Below, in pieces: positions 15,429 to 23,089 of a stretch of DNA of 64,000 nt. The DNA is from an uncultured Collinsella sp. (lineage in GTDB: Bacteria > Actinomycetota > Coriobacteriia > Coriobacteriales > Coriobacteriaceae). The notes under the pieces are model-generated. The model did no database searches. It saw only the letters and a list, made by a program, of their open reading frames with translations, and was not told the origin of the DNA. The stretch covers positions 1 through 64,000 of the forward strand of contig CAUCKA010000004.1 of assembly GCA_958443265.1 (NCBI GenBank), read 5' to 3'. Position 1 is the stretch's first letter. Every line of letters begins with the position of its first letter. The position numbers and the translations under genes are program-made.

Positions 15429-18071
15429 ATGTTAGACCGTTTTACCGATCGCGCGCGCAAGGTCATGTCCATGGCCAAGCAAGAGGCGCTCGATCTACAC
15501 TCAAATAAGGTGGGCACCGAGCACCTGCTGCTCGCGCTTGCCAAGGAGGACGAGGGCATTGCCGCCGAGGCACTGCGTTCGCTCGACATCTCCTACGATG
15601 ACATCATGGATACTCTCAAAGAGGTCCAGACCACGGTTCCCGAGCCCAGTGAGGAGACCGAGGCGGCCAAGCTCGCCTTTACGCCGCTTGTCATTAGCGT
15701 GATGGAGCGTTCCTTCCGCGTGGCACGCGAGAACAACCAGACGTATGTGTCGACCGAGCACCTGCTCATCGGCATCGTCGAAGAGGGCAACGGCATGGCC
15801 ATGGACATCCTCATGCGCCTGGGTGTGTCGTCCGCCTCCATCAAAAAGGCTATCGACAAACTCACCGCCAAGGACCAGGACAAGAAGCGTCCGCTTGCCG
15901 GCGCCGGTGCCGGGCGTCCCGGTGCGGGCCTGCCGTTCTTTAGCGGCTCGGATGCCTCTCAGCAAAAGGGGAGTGGCACCGATACGCTTAAGCAGTTCGC
16001 CACCAACCTTACGCAGAAAGCGCGCGACGGTGAGCTCGACCCCGTGATCGGTCGCGAAAAGGAAGTCCAGCGCATGATGGAGATCCTTTCGCGCCGCACC
16101 AAGAACAACCCGCTCATTCTGGGCGACCCCGGCGTGGGCAAGACGGCCATCGTCGAGGGCCTGGCTCAGCAGATTGCAGCCGGCAACGTGCCCGAGAACC
16201 TCATGAACCAGAACATCTGGACGCTCGACCTGCCGGGCCTCGTGGCGGGTGCCAAGTATCGCGGCGAGTTTGAGGAGCGCCTCAAGAACGTGATTCAGGA
16301 GGCCACCGAAGCCGACGACGTCATCCTGTTTATCGACGAGATGCACACCATCATCGGTGCCGGTTCTGCCGAGGGCTCCATCGATGCGAGCTCCATGCTC
16401 AAGCCCGTGCTCGCGCGCGGTGCCTTCCAGATCATCGGCGCCACCACGGCCGAGGAATTCCGTAAGTACCTCACCAAGGACCCGGCCTTTGAGCGCCGCT
16501 TCCAGACTATCGATGTCGAGGAGCCGAGCGTCGAGGACACGGTCAAGATCCTGACCGCGCTCAAGCCGCGCTACGAGGAGCACCACCATGTGCGCTATAC
16601 GCAGGGTGCTATCGAGGCTGCCGCGAACCTTTCCAGCCGCTATATCCAGGATCGCTTCCTGCCCGATAAGGCCATCGACCTCATTGACGAGGCCGGTGCC
16701 CGCGCTCGCATCGCCGCGAATCGCGCACCTGAGCCGGTGCGTGAGGCCGAGCATCGCATAGAGGAGCTCAAGGCCGCCGCGCAGGAGGCCACCGAGAGCG
16801 ACGATATGAACAAGGCCGCCGAGATCACCGAGCAGCAGAAGGCCGCCGAGATCGAGCTCGCCGAGGCCAAGGCCGCCTGGACGGCCGAGCTCGACGCCAG
16901 CCCGCTCACCATCGACGTGAGTCAGATCGCCGATATCGTGTCCGTGACTTCGGGCGTGCCGGTGTCCTCGCTTACCGAGAGCGAGAGCCGTCGCCTGCTG
17001 CAGGCCGAAAGCGTGCTCAAGACACGTATCATCGGTCAGGATGAGGCTGTCGAGGCAGTTGCCAAGGCCGTGCGCCGCAGCCGCTCGCCGCTCAAGGATC
17101 CGCGTCGCCCCGGCGGCAGCTTTATCTTCCTGGGTCCCACCGGCACGGGCAAGACCGAGCTCGCCAAGACGCTCGCCGAGTACCTCTTTGGCAGCAAGGA
17201 CGCGCTCATCAGCTTCGACATGTCGGAGTTCGGCAGCGAGTTCGAGGTCTCCAAGCTCATCGGTAGCCCTCCGGGTTATGTCGGCCACGACGAGGGCGGT
17301 CAGCTCACCAAGGCCGTGCGCCGTCATCCGTACTCGGTCGTGCTGTTCGACGAGATCGAGAAGGCGCACCCCGATATCTTCAACATCCTGCTGCAGGTGC
17401 TGGAGGAGGGTCGTCTAACCGATAGCCAGGGCAAGACGGTCGACTTCCGCAACACCGTGATCATCATGACGTCCAATGTGGGCGCCCGCGAGATTGCGCA
17501 GGATGCAAGCGTTGGCTTTGGCACCACCGGCGAGCAGGGCCTCACCTCGAGTGAGATCCGCGGCCGCGCGATGGGCGAGCTCAAGCGCCTGTTCCGCCCC
17601 GAGCTGCTCAACCGCATCGACGACATCGTGGTGTTCCAGAAGCTCTCGGGTGAGAACCTGACCAAGATCGCGCACCTGCTGGTGGACGACCTGCGTCAGC
17701 GTTTGATTGCCAACGGCATGAACATCAAGCTCACCGATGCGGCCTATGACAAGATCGTGGCCGAGGGCACCGACCTCACCAACGGTGCGCGTCCGTTGCG
17801 CCGTGCTATTCAAAAGCTCATCGAGGACCCGCTGTCCGAGGAGCTTCTGGCCGGCGAGTGGGGCGAGGGCGATACCGTCCTGTGCGACGTGGCCGATGGC
17901 AAGTTTGTCTTTAGCCACGGCACGGGCGAGATCCCGGCACCGCGTCCGGCGGGCACGCTCGGTGGCGATACCGCCCCGGCGGCACCGCACGCTGGCAGCG
18001 CCGCGCCCGTAAGTAGCGGCGTGACCTCGGGCCCCGGCGGCATGATGCAAGCCGGCTCTGGCGCGCTGTAG
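15429..18071 (+). CDS. clpC: ATP-dependent Clp protease ATPase subunit ClpC
   Basis: AAA+ unfoldase that feeds substrates to ClpP. It has 880 residues. Two Clp-N repeats (1-145) begin MLDRFTDRARKVMSMA. D1 has the Walker A GDPGVGKTAIVEG (near 235). A middle region around 430-490 is shorter than ClpB's and looks UVR-like (DDMNKAAEITEQQKAAE). D2 has GPTGTGKTELAKT near 565 and FDEIEKAHPD. The VGF tripeptide in the SVGFGTT loop is the ClpP-docking motif, which separates ClpC from ClpB. About 45 Gly/Ala/Pro-rich residues form an extra C-terminal tail. No ctsR-mcsA-mcsB genes precede it. Confidence 0.94.
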   Translation: MLDRFTDRARKVMSMAKQEALDLHSNKVGTEHLLLALAKEDEGIAAEALRSLDISYDDIMDTLKEVQTTVPEPSEETEAAKLAFTPLVISVMERSFRVARENNQTYVSTEHLLIGIVEEGNGMAMDILMRLGVSSASIKKAIDKLTAKDQDKKRPLAGAGAGRPGAGLPFFSGSDASQQKGSGTDTLKQFATNLTQKARDGELDPVIGREKEVQRMMEILSRRTKNNPLILGDPGVGKTAIVEGLAQQIAAGNVPENLMNQNIWTLDLPGLVAGAKYRGEFEERLKNVIQEATEADDVILFIDEMHTIIGAGSAEGSIDASSMLKPVLARGAFQIIGATTAEEFRKYLTKDPAFERRFQTIDVEEPSVEDTVKILTALKPRYEEHHHVRYTQGAIEAAANLSSRYIQDRFLPDKAIDLIDEAGARARIAANRAPEPVREAEHRIEELKAAAQEATESDDMNKAAEITEQQKAAEIELAEAKAAWTAELDASPLTIDVSQIADIVSVTSGVPVSSLTESESRRLLQAESVLKTRIIGQDEAVEAVAKAVRRSRSPLKDPRRPGGSFIFLGPTGTGKTELAKTLAEYLFGSKDALISFDMSEFGSEFEVSKLIGSPPGYVGHDEGGQLTKAVRRHPYSVVLFDEIEKAHPDIFNILLQVLEEGRLTDSQGKTVDFRNTVIIMTSNVGAREIAQDASVGFGTTGEQGLTSSEIRGRAMGELKRLFRPELLNRIDDIVVFQKLSGENLTKIAHLLVDDLRQRLIANGMNIKLTDAAYDKIVAEGTDLTNGARPLRRAIQKLIEDPLSEELLAGEWGEGDTVLCDVADGKFVFSHGTGEIPAPRPAGTLGGDTAPAAPHAGSAAPVSSGVTSGPGGMMQAGSGAL

Positions 18072-18092
18072 GGATTGAATATAACCTTGCAT

Positions 18093-18134
18093 GATGGGGG
18101 GGCGTTTCCGATGGAGGTGCGCCCCTTTTCTTGT
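18093..18134 (+). terminator. Terminator after clpC
   Basis: GGGGGGGCG paired with CGCCCC across a ~16-nt loop, then TTTTCTT. Confidence 0.7.
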
Positions 18135-18142
18135 AGAGAAGA

Positions 18143-18161
18143 GTTTCCGTTAACGATAAAA
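18143..18161 (+). promoter_or_regulatory. Possible operator before the DUF2975 gene
   Basis: TTTCCGTTAACGATAAA contains the perfect palindrome CGTTAACG and a CGATAA half-site. CGATAA also forms half of the palindrome upstream of the peptide gene at 19210-19228, suggesting a shared regulator. Confidence 0.35.
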
Positions 18162-18200
18162 TAATTGAAAAAGTTCTGCTGGATGGCAAAAGGAGTTACT

Positions 18201-18770
18201 ATGGCGAATAGCGCTCAAAGAATTGAGATGTCGTTCGATAACATGAGAAAAATCGGAATGGTTCTTTGTGCCGTGCTGGTACTTATAGCCATCGCTACCA
18301 TCGCCGTCTTTGGTTCGGCATTTGTTGTTGCATGCCAAAGTATTTTGAACGGCGCAGTGGTAATCGAGGGGGTCGTTGAGCTTGGTAAGGGCGGCAGCAT
18401 CGCGCTCCCAAACTTGGCGCTATGGGCGGTTTTGCTCCTTGCAGGGGAGTTCACATTGTTAAGCATCAGCTTCGATGTCGCCCGTCGTCAATCGCCTTTT
18501 ACTATTCGACATGCACGGATGATTACCGTTATTGCTTGCCTATTTGCAATCAATGCCGTGATGGGCTCTCTACAGATTGGCAGCGATTTAAAAATAATGA
18601 TGGGTAATTGTATGTTGAGCTGTCGTATGAATTCCGCTCTCCTTCAGATTGGTGACTCGGGCATCACTTTGGATGTGGGATCCATCATTGCAATGATGGT
18701 TGCTTTCGCTTTGTCGATCTTCTGGCGCTATGGGGCGCTTTTGCAGTCCCAGTCCGATGATTTGGTCTAG
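18201..18770 (+). CDS. DUF2975-type membrane protein
   Basis: Protein of 189 residues with four hydrophobic segments (about 18-45, 68-90, 105-125 and 160-180), matching the small DUF2975 membrane family, function unknown. ATG 18201 follows AAAGGAG by six bases. The stop is ten bases before an XRE regulator gene, a pairing common in Firmicutes, where the two are thought to act together. Codon use and base composition are visibly richer in A/T than clpC upstream, so this marks the left edge of a probable acquired island that runs to about 24.9 kb. Confidence 0.75.
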   Translation: MANSAQRIEMSFDNMRKIGMVLCAVLVLIAIATIAVFGSAFVVACQSILNGAVVIEGVVELGKGGSIALPNLALWAVLLLAGEFTLLSISFDVARRQSPFTIRHARMITVIACLFAINAVMGSLQIGSDLKIMMGNCMLSCRMNSALLQIGDSGITLDVGSIIAMMVAFALSIFWRYGALLQSQSDDLV

Positions 18771-18780
18771 GTGATTGACC

Positions 18781-19107
18781 ATGGATTATCTCATTATTGA
18801 GGTTGAGACACTTTTGCTCAAGACCGGGAAAACAAATGCCGATCTAATAAGAGCGACTGGGCATACGCCAGCTAACATTTCTAAAATCCGTAATGCAAAA
18901 ATTAAGGCCATACGCTTGAAGACATTGCTCGATATCTGTGTTGAGTTGGATTGTCAGCCGGGAGATTTGATCCGTCGCGTGAGTGAAATAGAACTTGAGG
19001 AACTTACCATCGCGCGCGCGCGGAATAAGATTTTGCAAAGACGCAATCCCGACCCTTCCGAGATATTGCCCACAGAGGTTTACGTAGTAGATCTTTCTAA
19101 GGAATAA
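18781..19107 (+). CDS. XRE/Cro-type helix-turn-helix regulator
   Basis: DNA-binding protein of 108 residues. The HTH covers about 1-65: NADLIRATGHTPANISKIRNA is the two-helix unit and LDICVELDCQPGDLIRR the family-typical third part, as in YozG-like regulators. A charged C-terminal extension of about 40 residues follows. ATG 18781 is preferred to an in-frame TTG at 18775. It is partnered with the DUF2975 gene and sits directly before the RiPP precursor promoter, where a palindromic operator candidate overlaps the -10. It is therefore a plausible local regulator (inference). Confidence 0.85.
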   Translation: MDYLIIEVETLLLKTGKTNADLIRATGHTPANISKIRNAKIKAIRLKTLLDICVELDCQPGDLIRRVSEIELEELTIARARNKILQRRNPDPSEILPTEVYVVDLSKE

Positions 19108-19140
19108 CAAAACAGAATAAGAAGACAAACACGTATGCAT

Positions 19141-19180
19141 GCAAGGCTCCTACCGCAAACGATCGGTAGGAGCCTTAATT
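19141..19180 (+). terminator. Terminator after the XRE gene
   Basis: AAGGCTCCTACCG/CGGTAGGAGCCTT with a 9-nt loop, followed by AATTTATTT. It isolates the regulator operon from the peptide gene. Confidence 0.85.
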
Positions 19181-19196
19181 TATTTGAAAATAGTTC

Positions 19197-19228
19197 TTGA
19201 AATCATAAGGTTATCGATATACGATAAC
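19197..19228 (+). promoter_or_regulatory. Promoter with palindromic operator for the peptide locus
   Basis: TTGAAA (19197-19202) and TACGAT (19220-19225) are spaced 17 bases. The -10 lies within the inverted repeat GTTATCG-ATATA-CGATAAC (19210-19228), so a bound protein would block it. A further CGATAA follows at 19245-19250. The adjacent XRE regulator is the obvious candidate binder. Confidence 0.6.
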
Positions 19229-19267
19229 GGAGTATTAAAACAGACGATAAATCAAAAGGAGGTAATT

Positions 19268-19378
19268 ATGAACTGGGTAATCGATCCGTGTAGCAACGTG
19301 CAGGGTGGCGGTGGTGGCTGCCGCAATTACCACCCGTGTTCGCGCTGTAGCTGTTTTGGCGTATATGTTCATTTCTAG
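19268..19378 (+). CDS. Cys/Gly-rich RiPP precursor peptide
   Basis: Encodes 36 residues: MNWVIDPCSNVQ, then five glycines, then CRNYHPCSRCSC and FGVYVHF. The five cysteines are at 8, 18, 24, 27 and 29. A near-perfect ribosome site (AAAGGAGG) lies six bases before ATG. It has its own regulated promoter and is followed by a hairpin with a T-run, then ABC genes, a radical SAM/SPASM maturase and a fused ABC exporter. That is the layout of sactipeptide/ranthipeptide-type loci, in which maturases link Cys sulfur to carbon. There is no long leader; cleavage within or after the Gly run is possible. I recognise no named family. Confidence 0.75.
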   Translation: MNWVIDPCSNVQGGGGGCRNYHPCSRCSCFGVYVHF

Positions 19379-19415
19379 CAACGTGAACGTTAATGCTGGT
19401 TAAGACAGCAGAGGG

Positions 19416-19466
19416 TAAGCAGCGTGGTCGATAACTGCCATCCGTCGACCGCGCTGCCTTTTTAAT
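19416..19466 (+). terminator. Hairpin terminator/attenuator after the precursor gene
   Basis: GCAGCGTGGTCGA pairs with TCGACCGCGCTGC (one G-T) and is followed by CTTTTT. Partial termination here would give excess precursor mRNA over the processing and transport genes, as in many peptide operons. Confidence 0.75.
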
Positions 19467-19480
19467 GAGGTTCATGAGAC

Positions 19481-20209
19481 ATGGGTAATGCGATTTCAAT
19501 CAAGGATCTATCAAAGCGCTACGGCAAAAACTGGGCGTTGTCTGATGTTTCATTTGATATAGATGAGGGCGAAGTGTGCGCTCTCGTTGGGGAGAACGGC
19601 GCGGGGAAGAGTACGTTGATTGATATTCTTCTTGGCTTGCTTAAAGCAACGAAAGGCTCAATCAGTTTTTTCGGCGAGTCTGGGAGAACAGGTCTGGCAA
19701 GAGCACGCAGAAATATCGGATTCGTCCCCGACGGCTGTGGGGCATTCTTGAACTTAACCGGTCGAGAAAACTTGATCTCACGCTGTATCGAGTGGGGGCT
19801 GCCGAAAAGTGAAGTTAATCGAGTGCTCGCTGCCGTTGGCCTAGAAAATGCGGCGGATGCATCGGTAAAACAATACTCGCTCGGCATGAAGCGTCGCCTG
19901 GATATCGGAACGGCTCTTCTGGGCAACCCGCAACTACTCATCATGGATGAACCCATAAACGGGCTCGATCCAGTGGGTGTGATTGAGGTGCGTGATCTCC
20001 TGCTGTCGTTGAAGGACAAACGGGATAAAACGGTGCTCATTTCAAGCCATAACCTAGATGAATTGGAGAAAGTTGCGACATCTTTTGCTTTTCTCCATCG
20101 AGGCAGACTTCTCGTTAAGGAAGAAAACTCCTACAAAGACCGAAGTCTGGAAAAGCGGTTTTTGGATTTGATCGGGGAGGCAGATAATGCAACTTCTGCG
20201 ACTGATTAG
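19481..20209 (+). CDS. ABC transporter ATPase (peptide immunity/export type)
   Basis: Cytosolic nucleotide-binding subunit of 242 residues. Walker A is GENGAGKST (about 38-46), the signature is a degenerate YSLGMKRRLD in place of LSGGQ, Walker B is LLIMDEPINGLDP, and the switch His is in SSHNLDEL. The SLGMKRR form is typical of the CcmA/BcrA-like class that provides self-immunity to bacitracin and lantibiotics. It overlaps the first permease gene by 23 bases, so they are translationally coupled. Likely role: protection from, or secretion of, the peptide product (inference from context). Confidence 0.88.
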   Translation: MGNAISIKDLSKRYGKNWALSDVSFDIDEGEVCALVGENGAGKSTLIDILLGLLKATKGSISFFGESGRTGLARARRNIGFVPDGCGAFLNLTGRENLISRCIEWGLPKSEVNRVLAAVGLENAADASVKQYSLGMKRRLDIGTALLGNPQLLIMDEPINGLDPVGVIEVRDLLLSLKDKRDKTVLISSHNLDELEKVATSFAFLHRGRLLVKEENSYKDRSLEKRFLDLIGEADNATSATD

Positions 20210-20990
20210 ATGCGAAGCCCGTCGGTTGCTCAGAAATCCAGCCTTTTTCGTGTTGTTGATCTGGGGAATTTGGATTGTTAAAGATGTCTGTAATCCAAAT
20301 ATGTATGGGACTTATGGAACATCTGATTTAGGGGGAGTCGGCAAACAGATTGGTTTCTTTGCAAACATCCTCGACAAGACTGACCCAGCTGGTTCGGCGG
20401 TTCGGACGGCACTATTCATGACCTACGAGTGGTTTTTCGTTCTAGCCGGATGCATTGTTATTTCCTGCGCCATGGATTATCAAAGCAGGTCTTCTGAAGT
20501 GACGTATGCAAAAGGGACGGGTGTAGCAAAGGCCGTTGTCGCAAAGTGGCTTGTTCTGACGATTGCAACTTCAACAGCGTTCAACCTGTTTTCGGGATTC
20601 ACTCTCTTCAAATCTCCGCTTGGCTGCTATGTGGATGGGCGGGTGTTTCTTGATAGATACCTGCCCGTGTTGCTTTTGATTGATGCTATTTTGGCTGCAT
20701 TAGTAGCTCAGTCGATGGCAGTTTTCTATTTACTTAGAAATGCACCGCTTAGCATTATGTTGGTGTTGGTCGGGACGCTGCTCGCCTCCGATGAATATAC
20801 GCTGGTGGTCTTTTCCAATCACGCATCGACGCAAATTCCCTGGTGGCTCTCAGTCGGACCATACTTACGCCATCTTGGAAATCTGTGCTTTCAAGGCCTA
20901 GCCATTAATCAGATCATTCTTTTCTCTGTTATTTGCACCGTTGTTTCGTTGCAGCTCGGGGTCATGGGAATCAAAGCGAGGAGGGGGTAG
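20187..20990 (+). CDS. ABC transporter permease, first of pair
   Basis: Membrane protein of 267 residues with about six hydrophobic segments (18-33, 80-98, 120-140, 158-182, 190-208 and 235-258). It begins MQLLRLIRCEARRLLRNPAFF, the short basic start usual in ABC-2 permeases. ATG 20187 follows GGGGAGG and overlaps the end of the ATPase gene. It shares the GTYGTSD motif with the second permease (YGTSD), suggesting the two arose by duplication and form a heterodimer. The codon use is A/T-rich. No enzymatic domain is seen. Confidence 0.8.
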   Translation: MQLLRLIRCEARRLLRNPAFFVLLIWGIWIVKDVCNPNMYGTYGTSDLGGVGKQIGFFANILDKTDPAGSAVRTALFMTYEWFFVLAGCIVISCAMDYQSRSSEVTYAKGTGVAKAVVAKWLVLTIATSTAFNLFSGFTLFKSPLGCYVDGRVFLDRYLPVLLLIDAILAALVAQSMAVFYLLRNAPLSIMLVLVGTLLASDEYTLVVFSNHASTQIPWWLSVGPYLRHLGNLCFQGLAINQIILFSVICTVVSLQLGVMGIKARRG

Positions 20991-20992
20991 AA

Positions 20993-21802
20993 ATGCGCTG
21001 CGAAGATATGATTAAGGCTGAAGCCTATCGAGTTATGAAGAGCAAAGCGCCTCTTCTGCTGATTGCGGCAGGTTTCGTGCTCGCATTGCTTTATTCTGTG
21101 TCTTATGAACCATGGAGAGCCTACGGAACGAGCGATTGGCTTGGCGACGGTGTTATGGGCTTCTTTCCAAACCCACAATATGGTTTTGTGGGAATTCCCG
21201 GAGACCTCGTTAAAGATGGAGCTCGCTACCTTTCCGCTGTGGCACCGCTTGCCCATTCTCTGTTCTTTCCTATTGTTGCTGTTCTCGTCATCGGCTATGC
21301 GTTTCGAACTCCGATAACGGGATCTCAATGGCTTGTTTCCTATGCAAGGGGAATGAAAACAGTACAGTTGTTGGTTGCAAGGACTCTTGTCTCGATTGTC
21401 ACGCTTGTCGGTGGTTTTGTTCTCTTTTCGATACTCGTTGGTGCGGTCCAAAGCGCGAGTGGCATAGGAATGACGATGGATATGATCGGAGAGTTTCTTC
21501 TTCGACTGTCTCTTGCTGCCTTGATTTGCACAACGTTATGCCTGCTGCTCGTCCTGGCCATCTCACTCTTTGGAAATGGCGCGTTTGTTCTATCGTTCAT
21601 CATCCTGCTGCTTTATTTGGGGTACGGGAATCCAAATATGCCACTGCACTTGACATGGCTGGCGACCCTTGCGTCCCCGCGACCAATTCAATTCATCGTG
21701 CCGGGGACGTTGCTATTTGTAGCGCTGGCAACAGTCGTTCCCATTGTCATCCTCGGACTTTGTTGGGCTATCAAGGGTGCTATCAGAAAACGGAGCATAT
21801 AA
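20993..21802 (+). CDS. ABC transporter permease, second of pair
   Basis: Membrane protein of 269 residues, about six transmembrane segments, partner of the preceding permease (shared YGTSDW-like segment near residue 45). I start at ATG 20993, after GGAGGGGG by five bases; the longer open frame from 20933 overlaps the upstream gene and lacks a ribosome site. Its stop TAA abuts the ATG of the radical SAM gene. With the ATPase it forms a three-gene ABC-2-type transporter, for which self-immunity or peptide efflux is the most economical role. Confidence 0.8.
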   Translation: MRCEDMIKAEAYRVMKSKAPLLLIAAGFVLALLYSVSYEPWRAYGTSDWLGDGVMGFFPNPQYGFVGIPGDLVKDGARYLSAVAPLAHSLFFPIVAVLVIGYAFRTPITGSQWLVSYARGMKTVQLLVARTLVSIVTLVGGFVLFSILVGAVQSASGIGMTMDMIGEFLLRLSLAALICTTLCLLLVLAISLFGNGAFVLSFIILLLYLGYGNPNMPLHLTWLATLASPRPIQFIVPGTLLFVALATVVPIVILGLCWAIKGAIRKRSI

Positions 21803-23089
21803 ATGAAAGAGTCTGAATTTAACGTTATTGAAGAGAATGATGTGAACGGTATCACTATCTACAATACCCAATCTGGTGGCGTTCTCGACCTTGACGCTGC
21901 GCACACGAATGAGCTGAATTTATATCGCAAGGGTGCCGCCGCCTTGGATGGTGATTTCGAAGAGACCCTTAAGTTGGGTGGCATGTTGGTAGATGACGAT
22001 GTTGACGAGCGGCGAATGTTGATGCTTGAGAGCTTGTCGGCAAGGTTTGCAAATGACTATTTAGGACTGACGATTGCTCCAACGCTGGCATGCAATTTTA
22101 GGTGTCCCTACTGCTATGAAAAGGGCTGCTCGCACCCCACTATGTCAGAAGAGACAATGACGGATATCGCAGAATTCGTGCGTTCCGGCTATCCCGGGAT
22201 CAACGATCTTCACGTTGACTGGTATGGAGGCGAACCCCTACTCTGTGTGGACATGATCGAGCGACTGACAAAAGAACTGAGAGGGGCGATTAGGCCAGGC
22301 GCTACTTATTCTGCCGGAATGGTAACGAACGGATATCTCCTGACGCGAGAAATTGCTCAGAAGCTTGCTGATTGTCAGATCGGTTCGGTTCAAATCACTA
22401 TTGATGGCTCAAAGAGGGATCATGATTCGCGGAGGGTCCCGGCCGACGGTCGTCCGACATATGATGCCATTATCGACAATATAATCTCATGTGCCGATGT
22501 TCTTCAGATTACCATTCGCGTGAATGTCGATGAGTCCAATAGCAAAGAGGTCGATGCGTTGATTGACGAGCTTGACGCTAAAGGGCTTCGCGGTAAAGTC
22601 GCGATTTATCTTGCTGCGGTCGACAATGTTAACGATACTTGCTCAAATGACATTCATTGTTTTTCTCAGCGTGGATTCTCTCAAGTTGAAACGTTCTTTA
22701 TGGATAAAGCTAGCGAGCGCGGATTCAACGTTATTCCGTTTACGCCGTATGAACCAGGCGTCTGCTGTGCGGTTTCCCTTAATTCGTTTGTCATCGATCC
22801 GCTTGGTAGACTTTTTAAATGTTGGGATGAGGTTGGCAAGGGCGAGTGCGCCGTTGGAAATGTTCGAGAAGGTGTGAAAGCTAATTCGAACTATTTGAAA
22901 TGGATGGAGTATTTACCAAACGACCCAGTATGTGGCGAGTGTGTAATGTTTCCGGCTTGTATGGGCGGATGTCCCCACGCCGCGATGGAGGGCCAGAGAA
23001 AATGCGCGAGCGTTAAATTCAATGCCAGGCAGAGAATGCGGTTGGCTTGTAATTATCAGTATTCGCATGAGGCAAATCACGATGTTTAG
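21803..23089 (+). CDS. Radical SAM/SPASM peptide maturase
   Basis: Predicted to install thioether or similar cross-links in the precursor peptide using S-adenosylmethionine and iron-sulfur clusters. It has 428 residues. Residues 1-85 are acidic and could be a leader-recognition region. The radical SAM core has C97-NFR-C101-PY-C104 and the YGGEPLL loop. The SPASM region has Cys at 321, 322, 340, 349, 377, 380, 386, 390 and 401 (CGEC and CMGGC), enough for two auxiliary clusters. It belongs broadly with Cys-rich-peptide maturases; the exact subfamily needs a profile search. GGAG is eight bases upstream of ATG. Confidence 0.88.
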   Translation: MKESEFNVIEENDVNGITIYNTQSGGVLDLDAAHTNELNLYRKGAAALDGDFEETLKLGGMLVDDDVDERRMLMLESLSARFANDYLGLTIAPTLACNFRCPYCYEKGCSHPTMSEETMTDIAEFVRSGYPGINDLHVDWYGGEPLLCVDMIERLTKELRGAIRPGATYSAGMVTNGYLLTREIAQKLADCQIGSVQITIDGSKRDHDSRRVPADGRPTYDAIIDNIISCADVLQITIRVNVDESNSKEVDALIDELDAKGLRGKVAIYLAAVDNVNDTCSNDIHCFSQRGFSQVETFFMDKASERGFNVIPFTPYEPGVCCAVSLNSFVIDPLGRLFKCWDEVGKGECAVGNVREGVKANSNYLKWMEYLPNDPVCGECVMFPACMGGCPHAAMEGQRKCASVKFNARQRMRLACNYQYSHEANHDV

